64,000 nt of DNA from Deltaproteobacteria bacterium (GCA_020632715.1 JACKFA010000003.1:310001-374000); one strand, 5' to 3'. Numbered from the stretch's first letter, positions 17,118-27,294 are shown. The notes: a model not told the origin generated them from the sequence alone. A program made the numbers and translations.

Positions 17118-19850
17118 ATGTCCCCGCGCGAGACCCCCTTCGACCAGGAAGACCAGCCCCTCCGCGAGGACGTGAGCCTGCTCGGGCGCATGCTCGGCGA
17201 GATCCTCGTCGAGCAGGAGGGGCGCGACTTCTACGAGCTCGTAGAGCGCGTCCGCAAGACCGCCATCGCGCGCCGGAGCGATCAGGACGGCGCCGAGGGC
17301 GAGCTCGAGCGCCTCGTGACGGGCGTCGAGCCGCGCGTGGCCGAGCTCCTGACGCGCGCCTTCTCCTTCTACTTCCAGCTCGTGAACCTCGCCGAGCGCG
17401 TGCACCGGATCCGCCGCCGGCGCACCGAGATGCGCGGCGCCGGGCGCCCCGAGCCGGGCGGGATCGTCGCGACCCTGACCGAGCTCAAGGACGCGGGCGT
17501 CACGCACGAGGAGGCCCTCGGGCTCCTCGAGCGCACGCTCATCGAGCCGGTCTTCACGGCGCACCCGACCGAGGCGAGCCGCCGGACGGTGCTCTTGAAG
17601 CACCAGCGCATCGCGCGCGCCCTGGTCGACCGCCTCGACCCGACGCGCACCCCCGACGAGGAGCGCGCCGCGGTCGGGCGGATCCGCACGGAGACGACCA
17701 CCGCCTGGCAGACGCAGGAGCTCCTCTCCGCGCGGCCGCAGGTCAAGGACGAGGTCGAGCACGTCGTCTTCTACCTGACGGACATCTTCTACCGCGTGAT
17801 CCCCGCGTTCTACGAGAGCGTCTCCGACGCCCTCGCGACGGTCTACGGCGACGCCGGCGCCGGCGACGAGCTCGAGAAGCAGGCGCCGCTCCTCCTCTTC
17901 GCGTCCTGGGTCGGCGGCGACATGGACGGGAACCCGAACGTCGGGGCCGACACCATCGCGTCGACGCTCGCGCGCCACCGCGATCTCATCGTCCGGCGCT
18001 ACGTCCCCGAGGTGCGGGAGCTCGCGAGCGAGCTCTCGCAGTCGACGATGCGGGTGACGGTCGACGGCGCGGTCGTGCGGCGCGGCATGCTCTACGCCGA
18101 GAGCTTCCCCGAGGAGATGGCGACCATCCCGCGGCGCTACCACGACATGCCCTACCGCGTGCTCCTCCGCCTCGTGGCGGCGCGCCTCCAGGCGACGGCG
18201 CGCGGCGAGGACCGCGGCTACCAGAGCGCGCGCGGCTTCATCGACGACCTCCGGCTCGTGCGCCGGAGCCTCGAGCGGAACGCCGGCGCCCACGCCGGGA
18301 GCTTCCGCGTGCTCCGCCTCACGCGCCGCGCCGAGACGTTCGGCTTCCACCTCGCGACGCTCGACGTGCGCCAGGACGCCGCCGTCCACCGGCGCGTCGT
18401 GGGGCTCCTCCTCGGCGAGGACGTCACGCGCTGGCTCGCGCGCCCGGCCGACGAGCGCGCGACGCGCCTCGAGGAGGCCCTCCGGAGCGGGGAGGTCCCG
18501 TCGGCTGCGGCCGACGAGGCCGCGCAGCGCGTGCTCGACGTGTTCGTCACCATCGGGCGCGCCCGCGCCGACTACGGCGAGCGCGCCATCGGCCCCTACA
18601 TCATCAGCATGGCGCAGACCGTCGAGGACGTGTACGCCGTCATGCTCCTCGCGCGCTGGGGCGGCCTCGGGGACCGCCAGGGCCACGTCGAGCTCGACAT
18701 CGCGCCGCTCTTCGAGACGGTGCCGGATCTCGCGTCCGCGAAGGCCACGATGACGGCGCTCCTGACGACGCCGCTCTACCGCGACCACGTGCGGCGCCGC
18801 GGCGACCGCCAGGTCGTCATGATCGGCTACAGCGACTCGAACAAGGAGGGCGGGATCGTGGCGTCGCGGTGGGCCATCCACCGCGCGCAGAGCGAGCTCG
18901 TCGAGGTCATGGGCACGCACGGCGTGCACCTCACCCTCTTCCACGGCAAGGGCGGCACCGAGAGCCGCGGCGGCGGGCGCACGCACCAGGCGATCCTCGC
19001 CTCGCCGAAGGGCGCGGTCGACGGGCGGCTGCGCGTGACCGAGCAGGGGGAGGTCATCAACGCGAAGTACGGGCTCCGCGGGTCGACCGTCGAGAACCTC
19101 GAGCTCACGCTCGGCGCGGTGCTGACGGCGACGAAGGGCGGGCTCCAGCCGCCGGACGAGCGGCTCAGGCGGTACGAGCCCGCGCTCGACATGCTCGCGA
19201 AGGAGAGCCGCGCGGCGTACCGCGCGCTCGTCTGGGGCGACGCGGACTTCGTCGACTACTTCCGCTCGGCGACCCCCATCGACGTCATCGAGCGGCTGAA
19301 GATCGGCTCGCGGCCGGCGTCCCGGCGCCCGGGCGGCGGGGTGGAGACGCTGCGCGCGATCCCCTGGGTGTTCGCGTGGACCCAGTCGCGCCACATCCTG
19401 CCCGGCTGGTACGGGCTCGGGACGGGGCTCGCGGCGGTCGAGAAGAAGCACGGCGGCGCGCTCGCCGAGATGGCGCGCGACTGGCCGTTCTTCCGGACGC
19501 TCCTCGGCGACGTCGCGCTCGTGCTCTCGAAGGCGGACATGGCCATCGCGCGGCGCTACGCGACGCTCGCGGGCGACCTCGGGGAGCGCTTCTTCCCGCA
19601 GATCCTCGGCGAGTACGAGCGCACGCGGAGCGCCATCCTGCGCCTCACGGGCGAGGCGGAGCTCCTCGACGCGGACCCGCTCACGCAGCGCACGATCCGG
19701 CTCCGCGACCCCTACGTGGACCCGATGAGCCTCCTCCAGGTCGACCTCCTCGCGCGCTGGCGGGAGACCGGCCGCGAGGACGAGACCCTCGAGCACGCGC
19801 TCCTCATCACGCTGAACGGCATCGCGCACGGCCTGCGCGCGACCGGCTGA
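17118..19850 (+). CDS. ppc: Phosphoenolpyruvate carboxylase
   Basis: Ppc carboxylates phosphoenolpyruvate with bicarbonate to oxaloacetate, replenishing the TCA cycle. The 910-residue protein has the catalytic FTAHPTEASRR (His149), the active-site motifs IGYSDSNKEGG and FHGKGGTESRGGG (the Gly-rich loop normally FHGRGG), and a C-terminal ITLNGIAHGLRATG ending in place of the usual NTG. The length is within the normal range of bacterial PEPC. The start is ATG at 17118 behind CAAGGAG. It probably belongs to the fusion/scoA transcription unit. Allosteric behaviour cannot be deduced here. Confidence 0.97.
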   Translation: MSPRETPFDQEDQPLREDVSLLGRMLGEILVEQEGRDFYELVERVRKTAIARRSDQDGAEGELERLVTGVEPRVAELLTRAFSFYFQLVNLAERVHRIRRRRTEMRGAGRPEPGGIVATLTELKDAGVTHEEALGLLERTLIEPVFTAHPTEASRRTVLLKHQRIARALVDRLDPTRTPDEERAAVGRIRTETTTAWQTQELLSARPQVKDEVEHVVFYLTDIFYRVIPAFYESVSDALATVYGDAGAGDELEKQAPLLLFASWVGGDMDGNPNVGADTIASTLARHRDLIVRRYVPEVRELASELSQSTMRVTVDGAVVRRGMLYAESFPEEMATIPRRYHDMPYRVLLRLVAARLQATARGEDRGYQSARGFIDDLRLVRRSLERNAGAHAGSFRVLRLTRRAETFGFHLATLDVRQDAAVHRRVVGLLLGEDVTRWLARPADERATRLEEALRSGEVPSAAADEAAQRVLDVFVTIGRARADYGERAIGPYIISMAQTVEDVYAVMLLARWGGLGDRQGHVELDIAPLFETVPDLASAKATMTALLTTPLYRDHVRRRGDRQVVMIGYSDSNKEGGIVASRWAIHRAQSELVEVMGTHGVHLTLFHGKGGTESRGGGRTHQAILASPKGAVDGRLRVTEQGEVINAKYGLRGSTVENLELTLGAVLTATKGGLQPPDERLRRYEPALDMLAKESRAAYRALVWGDADFVDYFRSATPIDVIERLKIGSRPASRRPGGGVETLRAIPWVFAWTQSRHILPGWYGLGTGLAAVEKKHGGALAEMARDWPFFRTLLGDVALVLSKADMAIARRYATLAGDLGERFFPQILGEYERTRSAILRLTGEAELLDADPLTQRTIRLRDPYVDPMSLLQVDLLARWRETGREDETLEHALLITLNGIAHGLRATG

Positions 19851-19852
19851 CG

Positions 19853-20935
19853 GTGTGCGCGGCGGCCCGGTCGCTCGTCGTCGCGCTCGCGCTGCTCGCG
19901 GGCGCGGCGCCGGCGCGGGCCGGGGAGGGCGGGGCGCCCGGCGGGGCGCCGGCCGACGCATCGCTCGTCCGGCTCGCGTTCGTCGGCGACGTCTCGTTCG
20001 CGGGGCGCCCGGCGCCGCGCGATGCTGCGACCGCGAAGGGCGCCGCGAACCCGCTCAGAGCCTTCGCGGCCGTCTTCGGTGCCGCCGATCTCGCAGTCGC
20101 GAACCTCGAGGGGCTGCTCACCGCGGAGGCGCCGGAGGCGTACGGCGAGAGCCGCCTCAACATCGGCGCGCGCCCGGTCTGGGCGGGGGTGTTCGCGGCG
20201 GCGGGCGTCGGCCTCGTCGGGCTCGCGAACAACCACACCTGGGACGGCGGCGCCGACGGGCTCCGGGAGCACGTCGGGCACGTGGCCGCGACGGGCGTCC
20301 CGACGATGGGCGCGGGCGCGGATGACGCCGCGGCGCGGGCCCCATTCGTGCTCGAGCGCGAGGGCGGCTGCGTCGCGCTCCTGCCGGCGACGCTGAAGTC
20401 GAACCGCCCGCCGCGAGCCGGGGCGGCCGCCGCGTACTACAAGGGCGACGATGGGCTCGCCGCGCTCGTCGCCGCGGCGCGCGCGCAGCGGGAGCGTGGC
20501 TGCTTCGTGGTGGTCTACGTGCATTGGGGGCGGGAGGCGGTGGACGCCCCGCCAGCGAGCGTCGTCGCGGCGGCCCACGCGCTCGTCGACGACGGCGGCG
20601 CCGGGCTCGTCGTGGGATCGCACCCCCACGTCCTGCAGGGGATCGAGCGGCGCGGCGAGGCGGTCATCGCCTACAGCCTCGGGAACTTCGTGTTCACGAA
20701 CCGGACGCCCGAGAAGCGCATGACGGGCGTCCTCGAGGCGACGGTGCGGCTCGCGCGCGGCGCGCCGGCGCTCGCCGAGGTCGCGTTCGTGCCGGCGATG
20801 ATCGACGTCGCGACGTTCGCCCCCGCGCCCGCGACGGGCAAGGCGCGCGCGGCGGTCGTGGCGCGGATGACGACGCTCAGCGCCGCGCTCGGCGCCCACC
20901 TCGACGACCGCGGCGGGCGCCTCCTCCTCCGCTGA
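19853..20935 (+). CDS. CapA/PgsA-family exported metallophosphatase-like protein
   Basis: The start GTG at 19853, two bases after the ppc stop, gives 360 residues with a cleavable signal peptide (cleavage near PARA). The rest is the bacterial capsule synthesis CapA (PGA_cap) fold, related to calcineurin-type phosphoesterases. Its motifs are FVGDVSFAG, NLEG, NNHTWDGG, YVHWG, VGSHPHVLQG and YSLGNFVF. Members take part in poly-gamma-glutamate or other cell-envelope polymer metabolism, but no capB/capC-like genes are nearby, so the substrate is open. It converges with tldE 14 bp downstream. Confidence 0.85.
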   Translation: MCAAARSLVVALALLAGAAPARAGEGGAPGGAPADASLVRLAFVGDVSFAGRPAPRDAATAKGAANPLRAFAAVFGAADLAVANLEGLLTAEAPEAYGESRLNIGARPVWAGVFAAAGVGLVGLANNHTWDGGADGLREHVGHVAATGVPTMGAGADDAAARAPFVLEREGGCVALLPATLKSNRPPRAGAAAAYYKGDDGLAALVAAARAQRERGCFVVVYVHWGREAVDAPPASVVAAAHALVDDGGAGLVVGSHPHVLQGIERRGEAVIAYSLGNFVFTNRTPEKRMTGVLEATVRLARGAPALAEVAFVPAMIDVATFAPAPATGKARAAVVARMTTLSAALGAHLDDRGGRLLLR

Positions 20936-20949
20936 GGCTCGCAGCCGGC

Positions 20950-22314
20950 TCAGCTCCCGGCGACCGTCATCTGGCGGATCCGGAGCGACGGCGCGCTCGT
21001 CCCGCGGCGCGGGTCGCGGTCGTTCGCGAGCCCGTCGATGGCGAGCCACATGTCCGGGAGCGACCCCGCGATCGTGAGCTCGTTCACCGGGTAGGCGAGC
21101 TTCCCGTTCTCGATCCAGAGCCCGACCGCGCCCTGGCTGTAGTCGCCGGTGACCGTGCTCACGCCGAAGCCGAAGGTGTCCGTCACGAGGAGGCCGTTGT
21201 CGACCTCGGCGATGAGCTCCTCGAGGGACTTGTCGCCGTTCTTCATCCAGAAGTTGCTCGTCCCGGGGCCGGGCGTCCCGGTCAGGCTCCGCCGCGCCCC
21301 GCGCGTCGTCGCCATGCCGAGCTTCTTCCCGGTGTAGGTGTCGAGCACGTAGCTCTCGAGCACGCCGCCCCGCACGATGACGAGCGGCCGCGTCGCGATC
21401 CCCTCGGAGTCGAAGTCCCGCGACGCCGGCCCGCGCACGATGTGCGGGTCGTCGGTGACCTCCACGAAGTCGGGCGCCACGCGCTCGCCGAGCTTCCCGC
21501 AGAGGTAGCTCGCGTCCTTGTAGAGCGCGCCGCCGTTGATGGCGCCCGCGAGCGTCCCGAGGAAGCGCGACGCCACGCCCGACTCGAAGATCACCGGCAC
21601 CTTCGCGGTCTTCGGCTTCCGCGCGCCGAGCCGCCGCAGCGCCCGCCGCGCCGCCTCCTCGCCGACCGCCTCGGGCGAGCCGAGATCGCCGAGGTGGCGC
21701 GCGTGCGCCCACCAGTGGTCGCGCTGCTTCTCGCCGTTCTCCTCGGCCATCGGCGTCGTCCAGAGCGAGACGGACGAGCTCCGCCGCGTCCGCATGATCC
21801 CCTGGGACGTCGCGAACGCGACCTCGCTGTCGCCCCACGACACCTCGGCGCCCTCGGAGTTCACGAGCCGCGGATCGGCGCCGAGCGCCGCCGCCTCCGC
21901 GCGCCGCGCGAGCGCGAGCGCCGCCTCCACGTCGAGCGAGGCCAGATCGGGATCGTAGAGCTCGAGGTCGACGTCGACCGGGGGCTCCGCGAGCAGCGCC
22001 TCGTCCGGGAGCCCGGCGAACGGGTCCTCGGCCGTGACGCGCGCGGCCGCCACCGTCCGCTCGATGAGCGCCTCGAGCGACGCCCGCTGGAAGTCGCTGG
22101 TGCTCGTCGTCGCGCTGCGGTCGCCCACGAAGACGCGGAGGCCGAGCCCCTTCTCGCGGCTCTGCTGCACCTTCTCCGTCTCGCCGAGGCGCACCTTCGC
22201 CGAGGTCGACCGGCCGCTGATGACGAGCCCGTCGGCGGCGGTCGCGCCGGCGCGCTTCGCGACCTCGAGCGCGTGGGCGAGGAGGGCCTCGGGATCGTGG
22301 GCGAGCTCGCTCAT
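20950..22314 (-). CDS. pmbA: TldE/PmbA subunit of the TldD-TldE metalloprotease
   Basis: The 454-residue protein is the non-metal-binding partner of TldD; together they form a cytosolic protease that degrades unfolded peptides and trims modified peptide precursors. Characteristic stretches are GLGLRVFVGDRSATTSTSD near residue 55, VIFESGVASRFLGTLAGAINGGALYK in mid protein (family insertion region), and GPGTSNFWMKNGDKS near the C-terminus. As expected for TldE it lacks the HEXXXH zinc motif. It follows tldD on the same strand with a 114-bp gap containing a hairpin. Start ATG at 22314. Confidence 0.93.
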   Translation of the reverse strand: MSELAHDPEALLAHALEVAKRAGATAADGLVISGRSTSAKVRLGETEKVQQSREKGLGLRVFVGDRSATTSTSDFQRASLEALIERTVAAARVTAEDPFAGLPDEALLAEPPVDVDLELYDPDLASLDVEAALALARRAEAAALGADPRLVNSEGAEVSWGDSEVAFATSQGIMRTRRSSSVSLWTTPMAEENGEKQRDHWWAHARHLGDLGSPEAVGEEAARRALRRLGARKPKTAKVPVIFESGVASRFLGTLAGAINGGALYKDASYLCGKLGERVAPDFVEVTDDPHIVRGPASRDFDSEGIATRPLVIVRGGVLESYVLDTYTGKKLGMATTRGARRSLTGTPGPGTSNFWMKNGDKSLEELIAEVDNGLLVTDTFGFGVSTVTGDYSQGAVGLWIENGKLAYPVNELTIAGSLPDMWLAIDGLANDRDPRRGTSAPSLRIRQMTVAGS

Positions 22315-22386
22315 GGGGTCATGTCCTTCGTGCTGCGTGTGCGCCGCACAATACGCCGCGGCCGCTCAGAATTTGAGGAAGGTCGT

Positions 22387-22419
22387 ATGTGCAGCGCAGC
22401 ATTTGCTGCGAACGCACAT
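22387..22419 (-). other. Hairpin between tldD and tldE
   Basis: Nested inverted repeats ATGTGC/GCACAT enclose CGCAGC-ATTT-GCTGCG, lying ten bases beyond the tldD stop. No T run is present on either strand, so it is more likely an mRNA-processing or stability element that sets the tldD:tldE ratio than a terminator. Confidence 0.4.
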
Positions 22420-22428
22420 GGCGTCGCG

Positions 22429-23880
22429 TCAGACGGACACGCCGCCGACCGTGAGCCCGTTGACGCGGATGGTCGGGAGCCCGACGCCGACCGGGACGGA
22501 CTGCCCGTCCTTGCCGCAGGTGCCGATGCCCTCGTCGAGCTTCAGATCGTGGCCGACCGCGACGACGCGCTTGAGCACGTCCGGGCCGTTCCCGATGAAC
22601 GTCGCGCCCTTCACGGGGGCCGTGATCTTGCCGTCCTCGATGAGGTAGGCCTCCGACCCCGAGAACGTGAACTTCCCGCTCGTGATGTCGACCTGGCCGC
22701 CGCCGAACGACACCGCGTAGATCCCGCGCGAGACGCCCTTGATGATCTCCTCGGGGTCGCTCTCGCCGGGCAGCATGAAGGTGTTGGTCATCCGCGGCAT
22801 CGGGGCGTCCGCGTACGACTCGCGCCGCCCGTTCCCGGTCGGGGCGACGCCCGACAGGCGCGCGTTGAGCCGGTCCTGGAGGTAGCCCTTGAGCACGCCG
22901 CCCTCGATGAGCACGTTCCGCTGCGTCGGGGTGCCCTCGTCGTCGACGTTCAAGCTCCCGCGGCGCCCCGGGATCGTGCCGTCGTCCACGACCGACACGA
23001 GCGGGCTCGCGACCTCCTTGCCGATCATGCCGGTGAAGGCGCTCGTCCCCTTGCGGTTGAAGTCCCCCTCGAGCCCGTGCCCTACGGCCTCGTGGAGCAG
23101 GATCCCGGGCCACCCCGGCCCGAGCACGACGTCCATCGAGCCCGCGGGCGAGTCGACCGCGTCGAGCTTCAGGATGGCCTGCCGCGCGGCCTCGCGCACG
23201 AAGTGCTGCCAGCGGTCGCCCTCGAGGAAGAACGAGAAGCCGGCGCGCCCGCCGCCGCCCGCGCTCCCGACCTGGCGGTTCTTGCCGTCGACCGCGATGC
23301 ACATGACGTTGAGCCGCACGAGCGGCCGCTCGTCGATGACGACGCGCCCGTCCTTACCGACGATGACGCACGTGCGGCGGTCCGTCGCGACGCTCGCCTG
23401 GACCTGCTTCACGCGCGGGTCGTAGGCGCGCGCGAGCACGTCGATCCGCGAGAGGAGATCGAGGCGATCGTCGAGCGGCACGTCGAGGGCCGCGGCCTCG
23501 ACGGGGTAGAGGTCATGCCCGGCGCGCGCGGGGGCGACCGCCACGGTGTGCGTGCCCTGGCCGCCGGCGTCGGCGATGGCGCGGGCGGCGCGCGCGGCCT
23601 CGAGGAGGCGAGCGCCGTCGATCTCGTCGGAGTGCGCGTAGCCGGTCTTGTCGCCGGTGACGGCGCGGACGCCCACGCCCTGGCGGACGGCGCGCGCGGC
23701 GCGCTTCACGAGCCCCTCGTCGAGGGCGACCGAGTCGCTCTCGATGTGCTCGAAGTACATGTCCGCGTCGTCGACCTGGTGGCCGAGCAGGGCGTCGAGG
23801 GCGCGGCCGAGCGCCGGCTCGTCGACGCCGAAGCGGGCGAGGGTGGTGCTCGGGCTGTGGTCGCCGTTCGGTGGTTGCAA
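22429..23880 (-). CDS. tldD: TldD metalloprotease subunit
   Basis: The 483-residue zinc subunit of TldD-TldE. The metal motif HEAVGHGLEGDFNRKGTS (HEXXXH) is intact in GILLHEAVGH, and downstream metal/active-site regions such as GVLKGYLQDRLNARL and SYADAPMPRMTNTF are recognizable. Residues around 80-100 (GVGVRAVTGDKTGYAHSD) match the family N-terminal domain. The start is ATG at 23880. The pair probably acts in peptide turnover; no ribosomally made peptide precursor was recognised near it. Confidence 0.95.
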   Translation of the reverse strand: MQPPNGDHSPSTTLARFGVDEPALGRALDALLGHQVDDADMYFEHIESDSVALDEGLVKRAARAVRQGVGVRAVTGDKTGYAHSDEIDGARLLEAARAARAIADAGGQGTHTVAVAPARAGHDLYPVEAAALDVPLDDRLDLLSRIDVLARAYDPRVKQVQASVATDRRTCVIVGKDGRVVIDERPLVRLNVMCIAVDGKNRQVGSAGGGGRAGFSFFLEGDRWQHFVREAARQAILKLDAVDSPAGSMDVVLGPGWPGILLHEAVGHGLEGDFNRKGTSAFTGMIGKEVASPLVSVVDDGTIPGRRGSLNVDDEGTPTQRNVLIEGGVLKGYLQDRLNARLSGVAPTGNGRRESYADAPMPRMTNTFMLPGESDPEEIIKGVSRGIYAVSFGGGQVDITSGKFTFSGSEAYLIEDGKITAPVKGATFIGNGPDVLKRVVAVGHDLKLDEGIGTCGKDGQSVPVGVGLPTIRVNGLTVGGVSV

Positions 23881-24015
23881 GCGCCCTCCGGGGCCTTTCC
23901 GTGGTACGAGGACGAGACCTTAGCGACCGCCGCGCGCGGCGCCAAGAGCACGGCCCCACCCGACGGGTTGCGTGGCCGGCGCGACGTGATCACGAGCAGG
24001 CGAGGAGCGGGAGCG

Positions 24016-24684
24016 ATGGCGGAGACGGAGACGAGGACGCTCGCGGTGGCGACGGGCAACGCGCACAAGCGCTCGGAGCTCGAGGCGATGCTGGCGCCGC
24101 TCGGCGTCACCGTCGTGCTCGCGCGCGACCACGGGCTCGGCGAGGTCGTCGAGGACGGCGACACCTTCGCCGCCAACGCCCTCAAGAAGGCGCGCGAGGG
24201 ATACGAGGTCACCGGCTTCCCCTGCCTCGCCGACGACTCCGGGCTCGAGGTCGACGCGCTCGGCGGCGCGCCGGGGGTCATCAGCGCCCGCTGGGCCGGC
24301 CCCGGGCAGGATGACGCCGCCAACAACGACAAGCTCGTGCGCGAGCTCGCGGGCGTCCCGCCGGAGCGGCGCGGCGCGCGCTTCGTGTCGTCGCTCGCGC
24401 TCGTCGTGCCGGCGGCGCTCGCCGAGCACGCGGGGGACGGGCCCTGGGCGCGCGAGGAGCTCGCGGACCTCGGCGCCGTCGCGTTCTCCGTCGAGGGCAC
24501 CGTCCCGGGGCGAATGCTCGACGCGCCGCGCGGGGGCGCGGGCTTCGGCTACGACCCGTATTTCCTCTACGAGCCCGCCGGGAAGACCTTCGCCGAGCTC
24601 TCGCAGGACGAGAAGCTCGGCTTCAGCCACCGCGGCCGCGCGATGCGCGCCCTCGACGCGCTCCTGCGCCAGCTCTTCGGCTGA
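24016..24684 (+). CDS. rdgB: XTP/dITP diphosphatase (RdgB/HAM1 family)
   Basis: RdgB hydrolyses non-canonical purine nucleotides (dITP, XTP) to monophosphates and so cleans the nucleotide pool. The 222-residue product shows ATGNAHKRSELEAML at the N-terminus, DDSGLEVDALGGAPGV with the catalytic Asp, SARWAG, FGYDPYFL and SHRGRAM. A ~15-residue insertion around AALAEHAGDGPWAREE is slightly unusual. The start ATG at 24016 follows GAGGAGCGGGAG. It is divergent from tldD and convergent with the kinase gene. Confidence 0.95.
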   Translation: MAETETRTLAVATGNAHKRSELEAMLAPLGVTVVLARDHGLGEVVEDGDTFAANALKKAREGYEVTGFPCLADDSGLEVDALGGAPGVISARWAGPGQDDAANNDKLVRELAGVPPERRGARFVSSLALVVPAALAEHAGDGPWAREELADLGAVAFSVEGTVPGRMLDAPRGGAGFGYDPYFLYEPAGKTFAELSQDEKLGFSHRGRAMRALDALLRQLFG

Positions 24685-24714
24685 GCGCCCGGGCGGGCGG
24701 CCGCGCCGTCGTCG

Positions 24715-27222
24715 TCAGAAGAAGAGCGTGTAGAGCGCGGCCAGGACCGCCGCGACCGCGCCGAGGACGAGCAGCCGACGCGGCGTCGAGCTCCCGCGGA
24801 GTCGCGACCTCTTCTCGACGCGCGCGGCGGCCTCCGCGTCCGCGGCGATCCGGGGGAGCTGCGCCTCGAAGACGAGGGCCCGCTCGGCGTCGCCGCGCGC
24901 CGCCATGCGCGCGCAGCCCGCGAGGAGCGCGCTCGTCGCGAGCTCGCCCTGCGTGCTCGAGGCGTCGCCGAAGCGCGCGCTCTCAGGCGTCTCCGCGCTC
25001 GCCTCGGCGACGACCGTCGGGAGCAGGTGGGCGATGCCCCCGCTCGCGCCCACGAGCGCGGCGACGTCCCCGCCACGGACCCGCCCGGCGCCGGCGAGGG
25101 CGGCCCAGAAGGCGACCCGCGCGCCGAGCTCGGCGACCGGCTCCCGCAGCGGCCCAGGGATCGCGTCGTCGGGCGTCGCGCCGAGCGCGAGGCGGCGCGC
25201 CGCGGTCTGCCGCGTCGTCGCCTTCCCGCTCAGCGGGGCCGTGATGCCCTCCGCCGTGACGAGCGCGAGCCCGTCGTCGCCGGCGCGGCCGAGGGTCGCG
25301 GTCGAGCGCCGGTCGCCGACCGCGTAGAAGGTCAGCACGCGCTCCGCCTCGCGCGCGCTCGGCGTCGGCGCCGCGTCGGCGAGCACCACGAGGACGCGGT
25401 CGTCCGCGGAGAAGCCGAAGGCCTCGACGCCCTCGAAGCGCGCCCCCGGCCGGTGCGCCTGCAGGACCTCGCCGAGGATGGCGCCCGCGGCGACGTCGAT
25501 GACCACGAGGCGCCGGTCGCGGGACAGCGCCGCGAGCAGCGCGCCGTCCGGGGAGAACCGGAGGCGGCTCAGGTCGTCGTCGGCTTCCCACACGGTGCTC
25601 CGGCTCGCGAACCGGAGCGGCGACGTGGACAGGAGCTCCGTCAGCTCGAGGCGCTTCTCCGTCGCGATGGCCGCGCGGCGCCCATCCGCGGAGAACGCGA
25701 CGCGCCCGAAGGGGTTCCGCTCGTGGTCGCCGTCCGCACCCAGCATGAGGGAGCCGCGGTAGCGCAGGTCCAGCGCGAGCGCGCCGCCGTCGGGGGTGAA
25801 GCGGAGCTCGTCCATCTCGATGAACGTGAGGTCGATCCCCGGCGGCACCTCGAAGGTCCGGGTGACCTTCCCCGTGGCGGCGTCGAACAGCACGCCCCGC
25901 GACGTGCGGCTCACGTAGGCGAGGACAGCGTGATCGGGCCGCAGCGCCGCCGCGCGCCCGAAGCCCGTGGCGTCGAAGCGCACGTCCTTCGCCGGCTCGA
26001 GCGCGCACGTCGACGCGACCCCGCCGCGGGCGTCGAAGACGAAGAGCGTCTTGTCATCGAACATCCCGCGCACCGCGGCGGCGCCGTCGGCGAGCAGCAG
26101 CGTGTCGAGCGATCCCGCGCCGCGCCAGGGCGTGTCGTCCTCGGGGGCCGCGAGGAGGGCGAGCTCCGGGAGCGTGAGCCGGCTGAGATCGTCGAGGAGC
26201 ACGTAGCCGCCGCGCGCGTCGACGGCGGCCGCGCGGAAGCCGTCGAGCGCTCCGGGGACGTCGAGGGCGAGGCGCGCGCTCGGGGGCACGCGCCGGCTGA
26301 GCTCCGCGAGGGCGTGGTAGCGCGCGACCGCCGCAGCACCCGCGCCCGAGGTCGGGAGGGGGGCCGACACGACCGGCGCGCGTCCTGGGATGAGCACCCC
26401 GGTCGCCGACGCCGGCACCGCCTCGATCCTCGCGAGCACGGCCCGCGCCGACGACGCCCGGCGCGCCGCGTCCGGCTCGGTCATCTCCTCGAGCGCGAGC
26501 AGGACGCGCGCGTCGACCGCCGCCCCGCCGAGCACCTCGCGCACCTGCACGCGGTTCCCGCGGAACGGCATCTGGTCGGGCGTCTGCCCGGACGCCGACC
26601 CGAGCCAGGTCATCGCGAGCCCGTAGAGGTCGCTCGCCGCGGTCGCGCGGCCGACGAACTGCTCGAGCGGCGCGTAGCCGAACGTGCCGGCGGCGGTCGA
26701 GGCGACGCCCGTCTCGCGCGCGACGGCCGCCTGCACCGTGCCGAAGTCGATGAGGATCGGCGCGCCGTCGGGCTCGCGGAGGATCACGTTCTTCGGGGTG
26801 ATGTCCCGGTGGATGACCGGCGGCGAGAGGCCGTGGAGGTAGGCGCAGGTCTCGAGGAGCGCCTTCAGGAGACCCGCCATCGCGGCCGGCGCGAGCCGCT
26901 CGCCGCGCGCCATGACCGCGGCGAGGGTCGGGCCGGGGACGAGCTCCTGTACGAGCGCGAAGCCCGCGTCCCCCGGGAGCGCGAAGTCGTCGACGTAGCG
27001 CACGACGCCAGGGTGATCGAGGGTCCGCAGCACGGCCGCCTCGCGCTCGAAGAGCTCGAGCGCCTTCCAGCTCGCGAGCTGCTCGATGCGGAGCGTCTTC
27101 ACGGCGACCGCGAGCCCGTCGCGCTCCCGGACGCCCGCGCGCGTGACGCCGAAGCCGCCCCGGCCGAGCTCGCGGCCGACCCGGTAGCGCCCGCGCGGCC
27201 CCTCGAGGATCTCCTCCGCCAT
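24715..27222 (-). CDS. Ser/Thr protein kinase with C-terminal propeller-like region and membrane tail
   Basis: The 835-residue protein begins with a Hanks-type kinase domain (~1-270). It shows the Gly loop RELGRGGFGV, catalytic Lys42 in VAVKTL, HRDITPKN with the catalytic Asp, and IDFGTVQ in place of DFG-x. Residues ~300-690 contain repeated blocks of the form LRFSPDG, VAFSADGRR and GFSADDR, typical of WD40-like or YVTN-like beta-propeller blades. The last ~20 residues (LLVLGAVAAVLAALYTLFF) form a C-terminal transmembrane anchor, leaving the kinase and propeller in the cytosol. This layout is common in myxobacterial kinases. Partners are unknown; PP2C proteins occur elsewhere in the window. 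The ATG at 27222 follows GGAGGAG. Confidence 0.88.
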   Translation of the reverse strand: MAEEILEGPRGRYRVGRELGRGGFGVTRAGVRERDGLAVAVKTLRIEQLASWKALELFEREAAVLRTLDHPGVVRYVDDFALPGDAGFALVQELVPGPTLAAVMARGERLAPAAMAGLLKALLETCAYLHGLSPPVIHRDITPKNVILREPDGAPILIDFGTVQAAVARETGVASTAAGTFGYAPLEQFVGRATAASDLYGLAMTWLGSASGQTPDQMPFRGNRVQVREVLGGAAVDARVLLALEEMTEPDAARRASSARAVLARIEAVPASATGVLIPGRAPVVSAPLPTSGAGAAAVARYHALAELSRRVPPSARLALDVPGALDGFRAAAVDARGGYVLLDDLSRLTLPELALLAAPEDDTPWRGAGSLDTLLLADGAAAVRGMFDDKTLFVFDARGGVASTCALEPAKDVRFDATGFGRAAALRPDHAVLAYVSRTSRGVLFDAATGKVTRTFEVPPGIDLTFIEMDELRFTPDGGALALDLRYRGSLMLGADGDHERNPFGRVAFSADGRRAAIATEKRLELTELLSTSPLRFASRSTVWEADDDLSRLRFSPDGALLAALSRDRRLVVIDVAAGAILGEVLQAHRPGARFEGVEAFGFSADDRVLVVLADAAPTPSAREAERVLTFYAVGDRRSTATLGRAGDDGLALVTAEGITAPLSGKATTRQTAARRLALGATPDDAIPGPLREPVAELGARVAFWAALAGAGRVRGGDVAALVGASGGIAHLLPTVVAEASAETPESARFGDASSTQGELATSALLAGCARMAARGDAERALVFEAQLPRIAADAEAAARVEKRSRLRGSSTPRRLLVLGAVAAVLAALYTLFF

Positions 27223-27294
27223 CGCGCGCTCCTCCCGGTGTCCGGAGGGCAGGGGGGGCAGGCGGGCCGCGGTGGCCCGCCCCGTGCCGACGCC